DNA of 6,068 nucleotides from JAIXWP01 sp049318685 (lineage in GTDB: Bacteria; Bacteroidota; Bacteroidia; Flavobacteriales_D; Sanyastnellaceae): the NCBI GenBank assembly GCA_049318685.1, contig JBMOFW010000173.1, forward strand, positions 1 to 6,068, read 5' to 3'. The stretch's first letter is position 1. Every line of letters starts with the position of its first letter. The position numbers and the translations under genes are program-made. The notes under the pieces are model-generated. The model saw only the letters and a program-made list of their open reading frames with translations, made no database searches and was not told the DNA's origin. Positions 1 to 6,068 of the stretch are shown here, in pieces.

Positions 1-502
1 GACCGTTAGCAGCAACAGTCAAGTTGTTTGTAGCAGTACCCAAAACTACAACACCACCCCATTGACCAGTGTTGGCAATAGAATAAGTACCGTTCATTGG
101 ATCAGCAGCAGCAGTGAAAACGATTGGGCAAGATTCAGAACCGTTAGCATAGATATCAGCACCGCGAGAAATAATCAAAGCAGTAGCGTTAGAAGCAGTA
201 CCAGTGTTACCTTTGATCAAAGAACCTGGAGCGATAGTAATTGTTTGTCCGCTTGGAACGAAAACACGCTTGTCAAGGATATACGTGTTTGCACAAGTCA
301 AAGTAGCACCTGTAGTCAAATTTCCAGAAACACCATCAGTAGCAACATATCCTGGCAAAGAAGAAATGTTAACTGTAGGACGCGAGCCAACTGCAGGACA
401 TCCGCAGTCTTCACCCAAATTGGTTTGGGCAACAGCATTCAAAGTCAAAAAAGTCATTGCAGACAATGCAACCGACTTCAAAGAAAATACATTTTTTTTC
501 AT
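1..502 (-). CDS. Secreted repeat-type (probably beta-helical) protein, 3' end missing
   Basis: The open frame starts at ATG 500-502 and reads 167 codons without a stop before leaving the window, so the C-terminus is missing. Residues 1-25 are a clear signal peptide: MKKN, a hydrophobic core, then AVA before Gln26. The mature part has a short Cys-rich start (C33, C35), then phrases such as TCANTYILDKRVFVPSGQTI (69-88), IAPGSLIKG (90-98), ALIISRGADIYANG (108-121), CPIVFTAAADP (125-135) and GQWGGVVVLG (146-155). I recognise this pattern from abundant Bacteroidota secreted proteins predicted to form right-handed beta-helices, often ending in a T9SS sorting domain; no biochemical function is established that I know of. 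Codon use is strongly skewed (14 of 19 Gly codons are GGT; GCT and ACT dominate Ala and Thr), which suggests high expression. A terminator separates it from the upstream operon, so it is probably transcribed on its own. The beta-helix fold is inferred from family memory, not shown here. Confidence 0.9.
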   Translation of the reverse strand, partial: MKKNVFSLKSVALSAMTFLTLNAVAQTNLGEDCGCPAVGSRPTVNISSLPGYVATDGVSGNLTTGATLTCANTYILDKRVFVPSGQTITIAPGSLIKGNTGTASNATALIISRGADIYANGSESCPIVFTAAADPMNGTYSIANTGQWGGVVVLGTATNNLTVAANG

Positions 503-652
503 TTTGATTTTGGTTAAATTAATGCCCCAAATGACCGAAACTCATGTTCCATTATTCCACTATACTAGTTTAATGAATTATTAAAAAAACCATCTCTAAT
601 GCTAAGCCAATGCAATAACATAAAATCATTCTCTTAACATTAAATTGTGACC
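503..652 (-). promoter_or_regulatory. AT-rich leader presumed to hold the promoter of the secreted-protein gene
   Basis: This stretch lies between the upstream operon's terminator and ATG 502, so the leftward gene must be initiated here if the terminator works. I see no confident match to the Bacteroidota promoter pattern (a TTG-type -33 box and TAnnTTTG at -7) and no purine-rich Shine-Dalgarno sequence; the bases just before the ATG read AACCAAAATCAAA, which is usual for this phylum. An AT-rich imperfect palindrome (arms 569-574 and 580-585) and a run of A (584-589) are present. Low confidence: the location is inferred from gene layout and no specific site is identified. Confidence 0.35.
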
Positions 653-682
653 AAAAAAAAACCCCGCTCTTTATGAGCGGGG
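653..682 (-). terminator. Rho-independent terminator of the three-gene operon
   Basis: On the minus strand an 8-bp stem (arms 675-682 and 662-669, CCCCGCTC pairing with GAGCGGGG, seven of eight pairs G-C) encloses a 5-nt loop (670-674) and is followed by nine T residues (653-661). It lies 31 bp past the stop codon of the large secreted-protein gene. In the plus direction the hairpin is followed by ATTTCACATA, not a T run, so it acts on leftward transcripts only. It separates the operon from the downstream secreted-protein gene. Confidence 0.93.
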
Positions 683-713
683 ATTTCACATATATAAATA
701 AATACTCTTTTTA

Positions 714-3700
714 TTACTTGTGGCAAATAACCACCGTCTTCTCGAAGTGGCTACCCACACATTTCACCAAATAAGAACCTCCTGCGAGTTCGTTCATGTC
801 AAGAGAGTGTTTACTTCCTCCGACTACTAAAAACGTTTCCTTAACAATTCTGCCGGTTACGTCTGTAATTTGAACTTGAACATTGACAGAAGCATCTATC
901 ATAATATAGGTATCAAATGGATTTGGATACACTTGAATTGCATTTTCGAAGGAATTTTCTGAAACACCAGTAAACAACTCAATTTGTTGTGTAACTGTAG
1001 CTGAGCAACCATCTGCTGATGTTACTGTAAGACTAACATCATATATCCCACCCGTACCATAAATATGTGAAGGAGAAAAATCGCTTGAGCTATTGCCATC
1101 GCCAAATGTCCAACTTGATGATGCAATCGATGAATTTACTACAAAAGAAGTATTGTTGAAAGAAGCTGAAATGTTTGGAACATCAAGTGCACTTGTAAAC
1201 GAGGCCACAGGAACATTCAACACAAGAACATCACCGGTAACAGTGTACACACAGCCATTCATTGTAGTTAAATCAACGGAAATCGTGTAGGCGCCTGCTT
1301 CTGTATATTCTGCCTCCACATCGCTTCCTGTACCAGTGCTGCCGTTATCATAATCCCAAGAATAAGAAGTGATCATTTGTCCAAAAATCATCGAACCATA
1401 GCTCATTTCTACTGGGGCAAGAGCACAATTGGTAACAGAGGCAAAGTTAATTGGTGCGGCTACAGGAGCCAACACTTCATACGCTCCTTCTATTCCATTC
1501 ACCAATACGTTAACGTTGATCAAATCATCTTCCGTCAACATCGCACAATCATTCAATACTTTCAACCGAACAATAAACGCATTCTGATTATTCACAGCAA
1601 AATCTTCCAATTCTGAAGTGGATGCGGTTACGCGAGTTACACCGTCAACAGGAGCTGTGTAGAATTCAACCTCAAGATTGTTTTGAACAGCATAGATAGA
1701 ATCAAATTCAAACTCCAACTCGTTCCATTCCAACCAAAAGTCAATCGCATTTACAGATTGAGTTGCATTCAATTGAACAGGAAACTCGATGAAAGTCTCA
1801 GCACCTACTGTTTCATATACAGGTGAAGTCGCATCAAACGTCAAGCTTGCTGCATCTGATCCGCGAAGTACTCCATCTGCCTGATAATTCAAGTAACTAG
1901 CATCAATATCACCAAGCATGATACCCACATAGGTTTCTTCATTGGCCAATGCACACGTAGAGAAATCAGCTGAATAGTTCTCAATATTCATCATCAAGTA
2001 CATCGCTGGTACAGGCACGCGAGCAATTGAAAACCCTTGCGCGTCATCTGCTGGGAATGTAGAAGAAATCATATAAGCAGCATCACCATCTACCATGCTT
2101 TGAGGCACGAATACCCAATCGCGAGAAGCCTCTCCATTCGATACGCCTTGATCGTCGTAGTTCCAAGCTTGCATGAATTCACCCAATTTGAGGACTGCAC
2201 GCTGATTGATTTGAGAAATATCACCCGCAGAGATAACACCATCCAAATTGACATCCATGGCCAACATTTCATATACGCTTGGAACATAGCTTCCTTGTGC
2301 ATATACTGTTTTCGCAATAACCGCGTCAACTGCATTCACAATGCGCTGAACAGAAATTGTATTGTCAATATCACGATTGATGAAGATTTGATCGCCAAAT
2401 GAAAAATCAGTCACAAACTCACCGTTCAAGTCAGGATTAACTACACCGGCCGAAGCGTTTACCACATCGTTAGAAGCCACTTCAATTGTAGTTGCCAAGT
2501 ATGCAGATGGGTTTGCCTCATCATAAACAATCGCACTTCCGTCTGCCCAATGCACTAATGCTGAAGGGTAAGTTGGGTCCACCAAACTTTGAATTTGCCC
2601 TTCAGTACCTGAGCCTACTTCAACTCCTGTAATATAACTCTCGAGTACAGAAGACAATCCAACTACAGCTACATCTTGCGGAGCAAAACCGGCTAAACGT
2701 TCAAACTCCAAGCAGAACAAATCTCCTGAACCATTAAATGAACTCATCGAACCAGCAGCAAAAACCAACGATACGGGTACTTCACCGTTAGCTGGTGTTC
2801 CCATCATCAATTCTACCTCAGCCGAATTGGCCATATCGTTAAACAATTGATACACTCCCGTTGGTTGAACTTTTGTTTCATCATAGCTTATAACAAAATC
2901 AAATCCGATAATGTCGCTGATCGGCAACGTCTCTGTAACAGAAACAGGTACACAAACAGTGTTTTCGTCACAAGCCATCGTGGCTTGTCCTACAAAATAA
3001 GTCTGGGCGCTTGGATCAATGACAAAAATCTCCACCGACTCAGATGTTGTTTGAGCATCCATGTCGTCGAAAGCAATCGCTTCGATGGTAATAATTCCCG
3101 CTTCACCAATCCAATCAATTTGGAATGGTTCAGAGGTGGCTGTGCCTATCAAAACACCTTCAGCATAAAACTCAACATATTCAACTGTGCCATCAATATC
3201 AAATGCATCAGCTGCAATCACGATGGTTTCATTCGCGATGAAAGATTCTCCATTAAGAGGCAATGCGATAGCCACTTCAGGAGCAGTATTCTCAACAACA
3301 TCCATAATGACATCATTTGATGTAGTTGAGGTACCAAGATTATCCGTAACCACAGCATTCACTACTTGGCCCTCACCCAAAGCTGGGGTATAGTCAAGAG
3401 AATATGGGCTTGTATTGTCAACACCAACAGAAACGCCATCCACGAAGAATTCTACACTTACTACGCTGCCATCCGGATCATTGGCAATTGCCGAGAAAGT
3501 AACACCGTTGCCAAAAATGACGAAGTCAGGTGCAGTTAATGTGATAGTAGGAGGAGTATTATTCACCGCACTAAAGTTTACTGTAGATGTCTGTGCTGAC
3601 AAGCAATCATTATCATAAACAATAGCATAGAACGTCTGTGCTCCGCCAGTTGCGGTATAGTCAAAAGAGTATGGAGAACTTGTATCAGAACCAACCAAGT

Positions 3701-4667
3701 TACCATCAATATAAAACTCCACCAATGTAATTACACCGCCATTATCAGCAGCATTCACCGTCAAAGGAACATTGGAACCAAAAGAATAGTTTGAGTTATT
3801 GGCAGGTGTAAGCACATTCGCTGTTGGTGCATTACCAGAAATAAATGTCAATGTTGGGTGAGTCAATTCACCAGCGCCAGGGTTTGAAGCAACATAGTTT
3901 TCAGCATTACCAGTAGCCACATTTACCAATTGAACATTGAACGCCAAACTAAGCACCCCGTTAGTGGTGAATTGTGCAATCAAAACACGATTCGAAGCAG
4001 TTGGACCAACAATACCACCCAATGCGGCAATAGTACCATTCGCAATAGTAATGCTGTTTCCATCGGTTTGGTCTAAAACATCCAAAATAGATCCAAGTCC
4101 AAGCGTATTAGGAACGAGATATGTTGTAGCCGAGCTAGGTACCAAACCATCTTGAGCATTGGTTCCATTGATAGGAAGTCCGTAACATCCACCGGGATTA
4201 TTCGCCAAAATACCCTGGTTATTGCCAATGGTTCCGTCCGTATCATCCTCTTCCATTACACCCACTTTGGTTGCTGCTGCACCACCTGTAGTAAACCAAG
4301 AATCAATTAAAGCTGTATGCTTCTTCGAATTGTTTACTGAAATGGCAGCAGGATTCACCGCAACTCCATAATTGGGGTCATTGAAAAATGACGACGTTGT
4401 ATTCACAGTCAAATTGTGCTGTGCGTTTCCGAATATTTGAGAAAATTTATATCCTGGAGCCATATCCACATACACACGGTAGGCTACAGAACCCACCGGC
4501 AAAGGTGAAACAGCTCCTTGCGCGATAGCATTGGCTTCATCTGCTGCATCCGTGATGTAGTAGCGTTCAACAATTAATCCTTCCAAGCCTTGCGCGTTGG
4601 ATTGCAATGAAGCTATCACCATTACGAATAGTGAAAGCCATGCGAGTTTATTCTTCAATTTATTCAT
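714..4667 (-). CDS. Large modular T9SS-secreted surface protein (Ig-like, cohesin-like, dockerin-like, PKD, type A sorting domain)
   Basis: 1317 residues. Signal peptide 1-25 (SNA before Gln26). Residues 28-278 form a domain I recall from other Bacteroidota secreted proteins (LPVGSVAYRVYVDMAPGYKF, 56-75) but cannot name. Three Ig-like repeats follow (about 279-368, 371-459, 461-550). A cohesin-like domain spans about 553-697 (VCVPVSV, then GFDFVISYDETKV). A dockerin-like region (about 760-930) has one canonical EF-hand loop, DVNLDGVISAGD (805-816), and a degenerate one near 764-775, then W-V-F-V-P and LGDIDAS as in related dockerin-like modules of T9SS cargo. A second cohesin-like domain lies at about 939-1068. 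PKD-like domains lie at about 1069-1150 and 1152-1233 (WTFGDG, 1186-1191). The T9SS type A sorting domain fills 1235-1317. No catalytic domain is visible, so adhesin or scaffold is the best guess. The chosen ATG gives a proper basic signal-peptide n-region; tandem TAA stops end the gene. Confidence 0.95.
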   Translation of the reverse strand: MNKLKNKLAWLSLFVMVIASLQSNAQGLEGLIVERYYITDAADEANAIAQGAVSPLPVGSVAYRVYVDMAPGYKFSQIFGNAQHNLTVNTTSSFFNDPNYGVAVNPAAISVNNSKKHTALIDSWFTTGGAAATKVGVMEEDDTDGTIGNNQGILANNPGGCYGLPINGTNAQDGLVPSSATTYLVPNTLGLGSILDVLDQTDGNSITIANGTIAALGGIVGPTASNRVLIAQFTTNGVLSLAFNVQLVNVATGNAENYVASNPGAGELTHPTLTFISGNAPTANVLTPANNSNYSFGSNVPLTVNAADNGGVITLVEFYIDGNLVGSDTSSPYSFDYTATGGAQTFYAIVYDNDCLSAQTSTVNFSAVNNTPPTITLTAPDFVIFGNGVTFSAIANDPDGSVVSVEFFVDGVSVGVDNTSPYSLDYTPALGEGQVVNAVVTDNLGTSTTSNDVIMDVVENTAPEVAIALPLNGESFIANETIVIAADAFDIDGTVEYVEFYAEGVLIGTATSEPFQIDWIGEAGIITIEAIAFDDMDAQTTSESVEIFVIDPSAQTYFVGQATMACDENTVCVPVSVTETLPISDIIGFDFVISYDETKVQPTGVYQLFNDMANSAEVELMMGTPANGEVPVSLVFAAGSMSSFNGSGDLFCLEFERLAGFAPQDVAVVGLSSVLESYITGVEVGSGTEGQIQSLVDPTYPSALVHWADGSAIVYDEANPSAYLATTIEVASNDVVNASAGVVNPDLNGEFVTDFSFGDQIFINRDIDNTISVQRIVNAVDAVIAKTVYAQGSYVPSVYEMLAMDVNLDGVISAGDISQINQRAVLKLGEFMQAWNYDDQGVSNGEASRDWVFVPQSMVDGDAAYMISSTFPADDAQGFSIARVPVPAMYLMMNIENYSADFSTCALANEETYVGIMLGDIDASYLNYQADGVLRGSDAASLTFDATSPVYETVGAETFIEFPVQLNATQSVNAIDFWLEWNELEFEFDSIYAVQNNLEVEFYTAPVDGVTRVTASTSELEDFAVNNQNAFIVRLKVLNDCAMLTEDDLINVNVLVNGIEGAYEVLAPVAAPINFASVTNCALAPVEMSYGSMIFGQMITSYSWDYDNGSTGTGSDVEAEYTEAGAYTISVDLTTMNGCVYTVTGDVLVLNVPVASFTSALDVPNISASFNNTSFVVNSSIASSSWTFGDGNSSSDFSPSHIYGTGGIYDVSLTVTSADGCSATVTQQIELFTGVSENSFENAIQVYPNPFDTYIMIDASVNVQVQITDVTGRIVKETFLVVGGSKHSLDMNELAGGSYLVKCVGSHFEKTVVICHK
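717..965 (-). other. T9SS type A C-terminal sorting domain (coding segment)
   Basis: Codes residues 1235-1317 of the large secreted protein. The hallmarks are in order: VYPNP (1246-1250) followed by F and a short beta strand, ITDVTGRIVKE (1267-1277), then LAGGSYLVKC (1294-1303) and a final strand TVVICHK. This matches the type A sorting signal family (TIGR04183), which directs passage through the T9SS outer-membrane translocon and is normally removed as the protein is attached to surface lipopolysaccharide or released. The Cys residues in the last two strands (1303, 1315) are uncommon in my experience but do not disturb the motif. Confidence 0.93.
1863..2390 (-). other. Dockerin-like calcium-binding region (coding segment)
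   Basis: Codes residues 760-935 of the large secreted protein. The second loop, DVNLDGVISAGD (805-816), satisfies the D-x-N-x-D-G-x-I-x-x-x-D calcium-loop pattern and is followed by a helix-like stretch (ISQINQRAVL). A first loop aligned at N764-x-D766-x-D768-N-T-I771 keeps three ligand-type side chains but has Arg775 where Asp or Glu is expected, and is followed by RIVNAVDAVI. Two loop-helix units about 41 residues apart resemble type I dockerin with a longer linker. The downstream WVFVP (851-855) and MLGDIDAS (917-924) match modules that follow dockerin-like repeats in other Bacteroidota cargo. Confidence 0.7.
3018..3833 (-). repeat. Three tandem bacterial Ig-like domains (protein-level repeat)
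   Basis: Codes residues 279-550 of the large secreted protein as three units of about 90 residues. Each opens with a Pro-rich strand (APTANVLTPAN, PPTITLTAPD, APEVAIALPLNG) and carries the same centre: VEFYIDGNLVGSD..SPYSFDY (316-337), VEFFVDGVSVGVD..SPYSLDY (405-426), VEFYAEGVLIGTA..EPFQIDW (498-519). The V-E-F-Y-x-D-G-x-x-x-G signature fits the bacterial Ig domain family Big_7 (PF17957). The copies have diverged at DNA level, so I see no sign of recent duplication. They are likely stalk or spacer modules, sometimes carbohydrate- or partner-binding. Confidence 0.85.
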
Positions 4668-4678
4668 GAGTTGGGTAT

Positions 4679-5356
4679 TTACAAAGTTTTGATGATGGAA
4701 AAAGTGATGCCTGCCACATTAAGCAATCGGTGCATATCTCCATCCGAAGTTGGAGTTAAAGCTTGACGATACATTAATTCTGCAGAAAGTCGATAATTTT
4801 TCAAAGCAACAGCTTCTATACCTGCTGATATATGAGCCGAAACTCCAAAACCATTTTTATCCGATTTTGTATCGAAAGTATCTGTTTTCGAATCGCCGAT
4901 ATAAGAGACGTGGGTATTTTGCTTCAACAAAAACATAGGCACCAACCCAACAGACGAGGTGAAGGCCACAGGTTTTGATTCGTTGGAAATCCACTGAAGC
5001 TTCAACGGAACGACACCATAGTTGAACGACAATTGCATCTTTTCAATGCCTGCATCAGGAATTGAATCCACACGATAACCCAAGTGCATCAATCCAAGTC
5101 CTCCGTTGAATCTCAAATGTGCATTGAGTCTGCGGACGTAATTCAACTCCGCATAAAATGCAAATGAGGCCAATTCCAATGAATCATAGGCTTCTTCTTC
5201 ATCAGAAAAAAGCTCATTGGAGTTATTGAGCAAACGATGGCCGAAACCAACACCAATACTTCCACCCCAAGCAGAAGTCCAAGCCGTTGTATCCGCTTGT
5301 GCACTCGCCGACAAACTGACCAAAAATGTCAAAATATATAAAATCGTTGTTTTCAT
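4679..5356 (-). CDS. Small outer-membrane beta-barrel protein (porin-like, OMP_b-brl type)
   Basis: 225 residues. Signal peptide 1-19 (SASA before Gln20). The mature chain alternates polar and hydrophobic residues in strand-length segments: WGGSIGVGFGHRLL (30-43), SFAFYAELNYVRRL (64-77), LRFNGGLGLMHLGYRV (81-96), FNYGVVPLKLQWIS (111-124), VAFTSSVGLVPMFLLKQ (130-146), FGVSAHISAGIEAV (170-183), YRLSAELMYRQAL (188-200) and a final strand NVAGITFSII (213-222). The Y-G-V-V-P-L-K-L stretch followed by a Gly-containing strand is typical of the Bacteroidota barrel family PF13568 and its relatives, often about 8 strands. An acidic patch (SDEEEAYDS, 51-59) is probably an extracellular loop. It is shorter than PorP/SprF partners (about 300 residues), so I do not assign it there. 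The ATG follows the lipoprotein gene's TAA by one base, suggesting translational coupling. Its substrate or partner is unknown. Confidence 0.85.
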   Translation of the reverse strand: MKTTILYILTFLVSLSASAQADTTAWTSAWGGSIGVGFGHRLLNNSNELFSDEEEAYDSLELASFAFYAELNYVRRLNAHLRFNGGLGLMHLGYRVDSIPDAGIEKMQLSFNYGVVPLKLQWISNESKPVAFTSSVGLVPMFLLKQNTHVSYIGDSKTDTFDTKSDKNGFGVSAHISAGIEAVALKNYRLSAELMYRQALTPTSDGDMHRLLNVAGITFSIIKTL

Positions 5357-5357
5357 A

Positions 5358-6068
5358 TTATTCTTTTATGCAGCGTATGCTCATTCCATATGTGGGGTAG
5401 GTGTAATGACGAAACACGCGAGTTTCATGTGAATCCATGTAGCGATACCACACCAACGAATCTTTTGGAGTGGATGTCCACCACAAAGCAACTTCACCTG
5501 TCAAATTGCTTCGGCCGTCATGAATTCGAACTCCACCGGGTTGGCCGTTAAAACCATATTCATCTTTCCCAAATAGCGATCCTTGTCCCCAGCCCAACGA
5601 ATTCTTTGATGCAAGCAACTCTCCTTCCGTTGTTCCGCGCCAAGCAGTTTTAGACACTTCACTTTCACTCATGCCAATATATGCCTCGAGTTTTTTCCAA
5701 TCCTCATCGGTTGGAATACGCCAACCTTCAGGCGCAATACCTCTTGGATCCATTACTGCATCGTAATTGTATAAAAACCCTTTGGTACTATCCAAAGCAT
5801 ATGTGCATGCCGAAGTATCTTCAGTCGCCCACAATTCATTTGGTGCATCACCGAGAATTAGATTCAGTGGATCACCATTTCTAAACGTTCGTGTTTGAAG
5901 ATTTTCCGCCATCCACCATTGATCACCAATTTTCACGGTTTTATAAACCTTTCCATGGATATCCGTAACGGTAGAACGCTCAATCACGCGCGGCTCCTCT
6001 TCATCTTTACTACATGCAAAAAGCAATGCACTGATAGAAAAAAGAACCATGATATAGGACAAATTTCT
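5358..6068 (-). CDS. FISUMP-domain lipoprotein, 5' end outside the window
   Basis: 236 residues are visible, numbered from the right edge (RNLSYIMVLF...). A lipobox L16-F17-A18-C19 marks signal peptidase II cleavage and lipidation; the following S-K-D-E-E-E resembles the Bacteroidota signal that sends lipoproteins to the outer surface. The rest is one Fibrobacter succinogenes major paralogous domain (TIGR02145/PF09603): KTVKIGDQWWMAENL (43-57), GFLYNYDAV (97-105), GWRIPTDEDW (115-124), GFNGQPGGVR (172-181), WWTST (196-200) and YGMSIRC (227-233). The family is common on Bacteroidota surfaces and its function is not settled. The first in-window start candidates are TTG at 6060-6062 and ATG at 6048-6050, but the frame is open to the edge with Arg-Asn ahead of the hydrophobic core, so the true start is almost certainly a few codons beyond 6068. 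It is the first visible gene of the operon. Confidence 0.92.
   Translation of the reverse strand, partial: RNLSYIMVLFSISALLFACSKDEEEPRVIERSTVTDIHGKVYKTVKIGDQWWMAENLQTRTFRNGDPLNLILGDAPNELWATEDTSACTYALDSTKGFLYNYDAVMDPRGIAPEGWRIPTDEDWKKLEAYIGMSESEVSKTAWRGTTEGELLASKNSLGWGQGSLFGKDEYGFNGQPGGVRIHDGRSNLTGEVALWWTSTPKDSLVWYRYMDSHETRVFRHYTYPTYGMSIRCIKE

Larger units (their letters stand above)
653..6068 (-). other. Operon: FISUMP lipoprotein, beta-barrel, large T9SS protein, terminator
   Basis: The three genes run in one direction with gaps of 1 bp (5357) and 11 bp (4668-4678), too short for internal promoters of the usual kind except within coding DNA, and the last gene is followed by a strong intrinsic terminator. 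This supports one transcript. Whether further genes lie upstream of the lipoprotein gene cannot be seen. All three products carry export signals and are predicted to meet at the outer membrane. Confidence 0.8.

Noticed and set aside
100..116. Short CAG-type triplet run
   Set aside because: It simply encodes three consecutive Ala with the preferred GCT codon on the minus strand; too short to be a meaningful microsatellite.
62..584. Plus-strand open frames at 62-517 and 204-584 opposite the leftmost gene
   Set aside because: They are antisense to a clear secreted-protein gene with a signal peptide and strong codon bias; their translations are low-complexity Ser/Asn-rich or otherwise unlike a protein family.
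569..585. AT-rich inverted repeat TTTAAT-GAATT-ATTAAA in the leader of the leftmost gene, possibly an operator
   Set aside because: Six-base arms of only A and T are expected by chance in AT-rich leader DNA, and no regulator gene is nearby to link it to.
1093..4155. Several open frames of 65-157 codons within the large gene (both strands, for example 2847-3320 plus and 2090-2335 minus)
   Set aside because: All sit inside a continuous 1317-codon gene whose domains are recognisable from end to end; none shows a domain, signal peptide or initiation context of its own.
4750..5884. Plus-strand open frames opposite the barrel and lipoprotein genes (4750-4938, 5217-5432, 5681-5884)
   Set aside because: Antisense shadows of well-supported genes with no recognisable protein features.
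5358..6068. Possible diversity-generating retroelement target, since I recall FISUMP-type domains among C-type-lectin-like variable proteins
   Set aside because: No reverse transcriptase or template repeat is in the window, and the C-terminal codons are not enriched for the AAC/AAT type expected of adenine-directed variation.

Overview
The window reads as chromosomal DNA of a member of the Bacteroidota, most likely a Flavobacteriales-type or related environmental lineage. The grounds are a complete type IX secretion (T9SS) type A C-terminal sorting domain, a FISUMP-family lipoprotein with an acidic stretch after its lipid-anchor Cys, signal peptides cleaved just before Gln, very short intergenic gaps without strong Shine-Dalgarno sequences, and a moderately AT-rich composition. 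I cannot place it to genus.

All genes lie on the minus strand, so transcription runs from right to left. A compact unit of three genes occupies 6068 to 714: a FISUMP-domain lipoprotein (its start lies beyond the right edge), a small outer-membrane beta-barrel protein (1 bp gap), and a 1317-residue modular secreted protein (11 bp gap). The last carries a signal peptide, an unnamed N-terminal domain, three tandem bacterial Ig-like repeats, a cohesin-like domain, a dockerin-like EF-hand region, a second cohesin-like domain, two PKD-like domains and the T9SS sorting domain. The unit ends at a strong intrinsic terminator (653-682). After about 150 bp of AT-rich leader, which should hold a promoter, a separate gene begins at 502 and runs off the left edge. 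It encodes a secreted, probably beta-helical protein with codon use typical of high expression.

All four products are predicted to be exported to the cell envelope or surface. The unit could make a surface assembly: an outer-membrane barrel, a surface lipoprotein and a large T9SS-delivered adhesin or scaffold. That joint role is inferred from gene order alone. There is no RNA gene, CRISPR array, insertion sequence, attachment site or phage gene that I can support. The most unusual content is the cohesin-dockerin-cohesin order within one T9SS cargo and its tight linkage to an uncharacterised barrel and a FISUMP lipoprotein.
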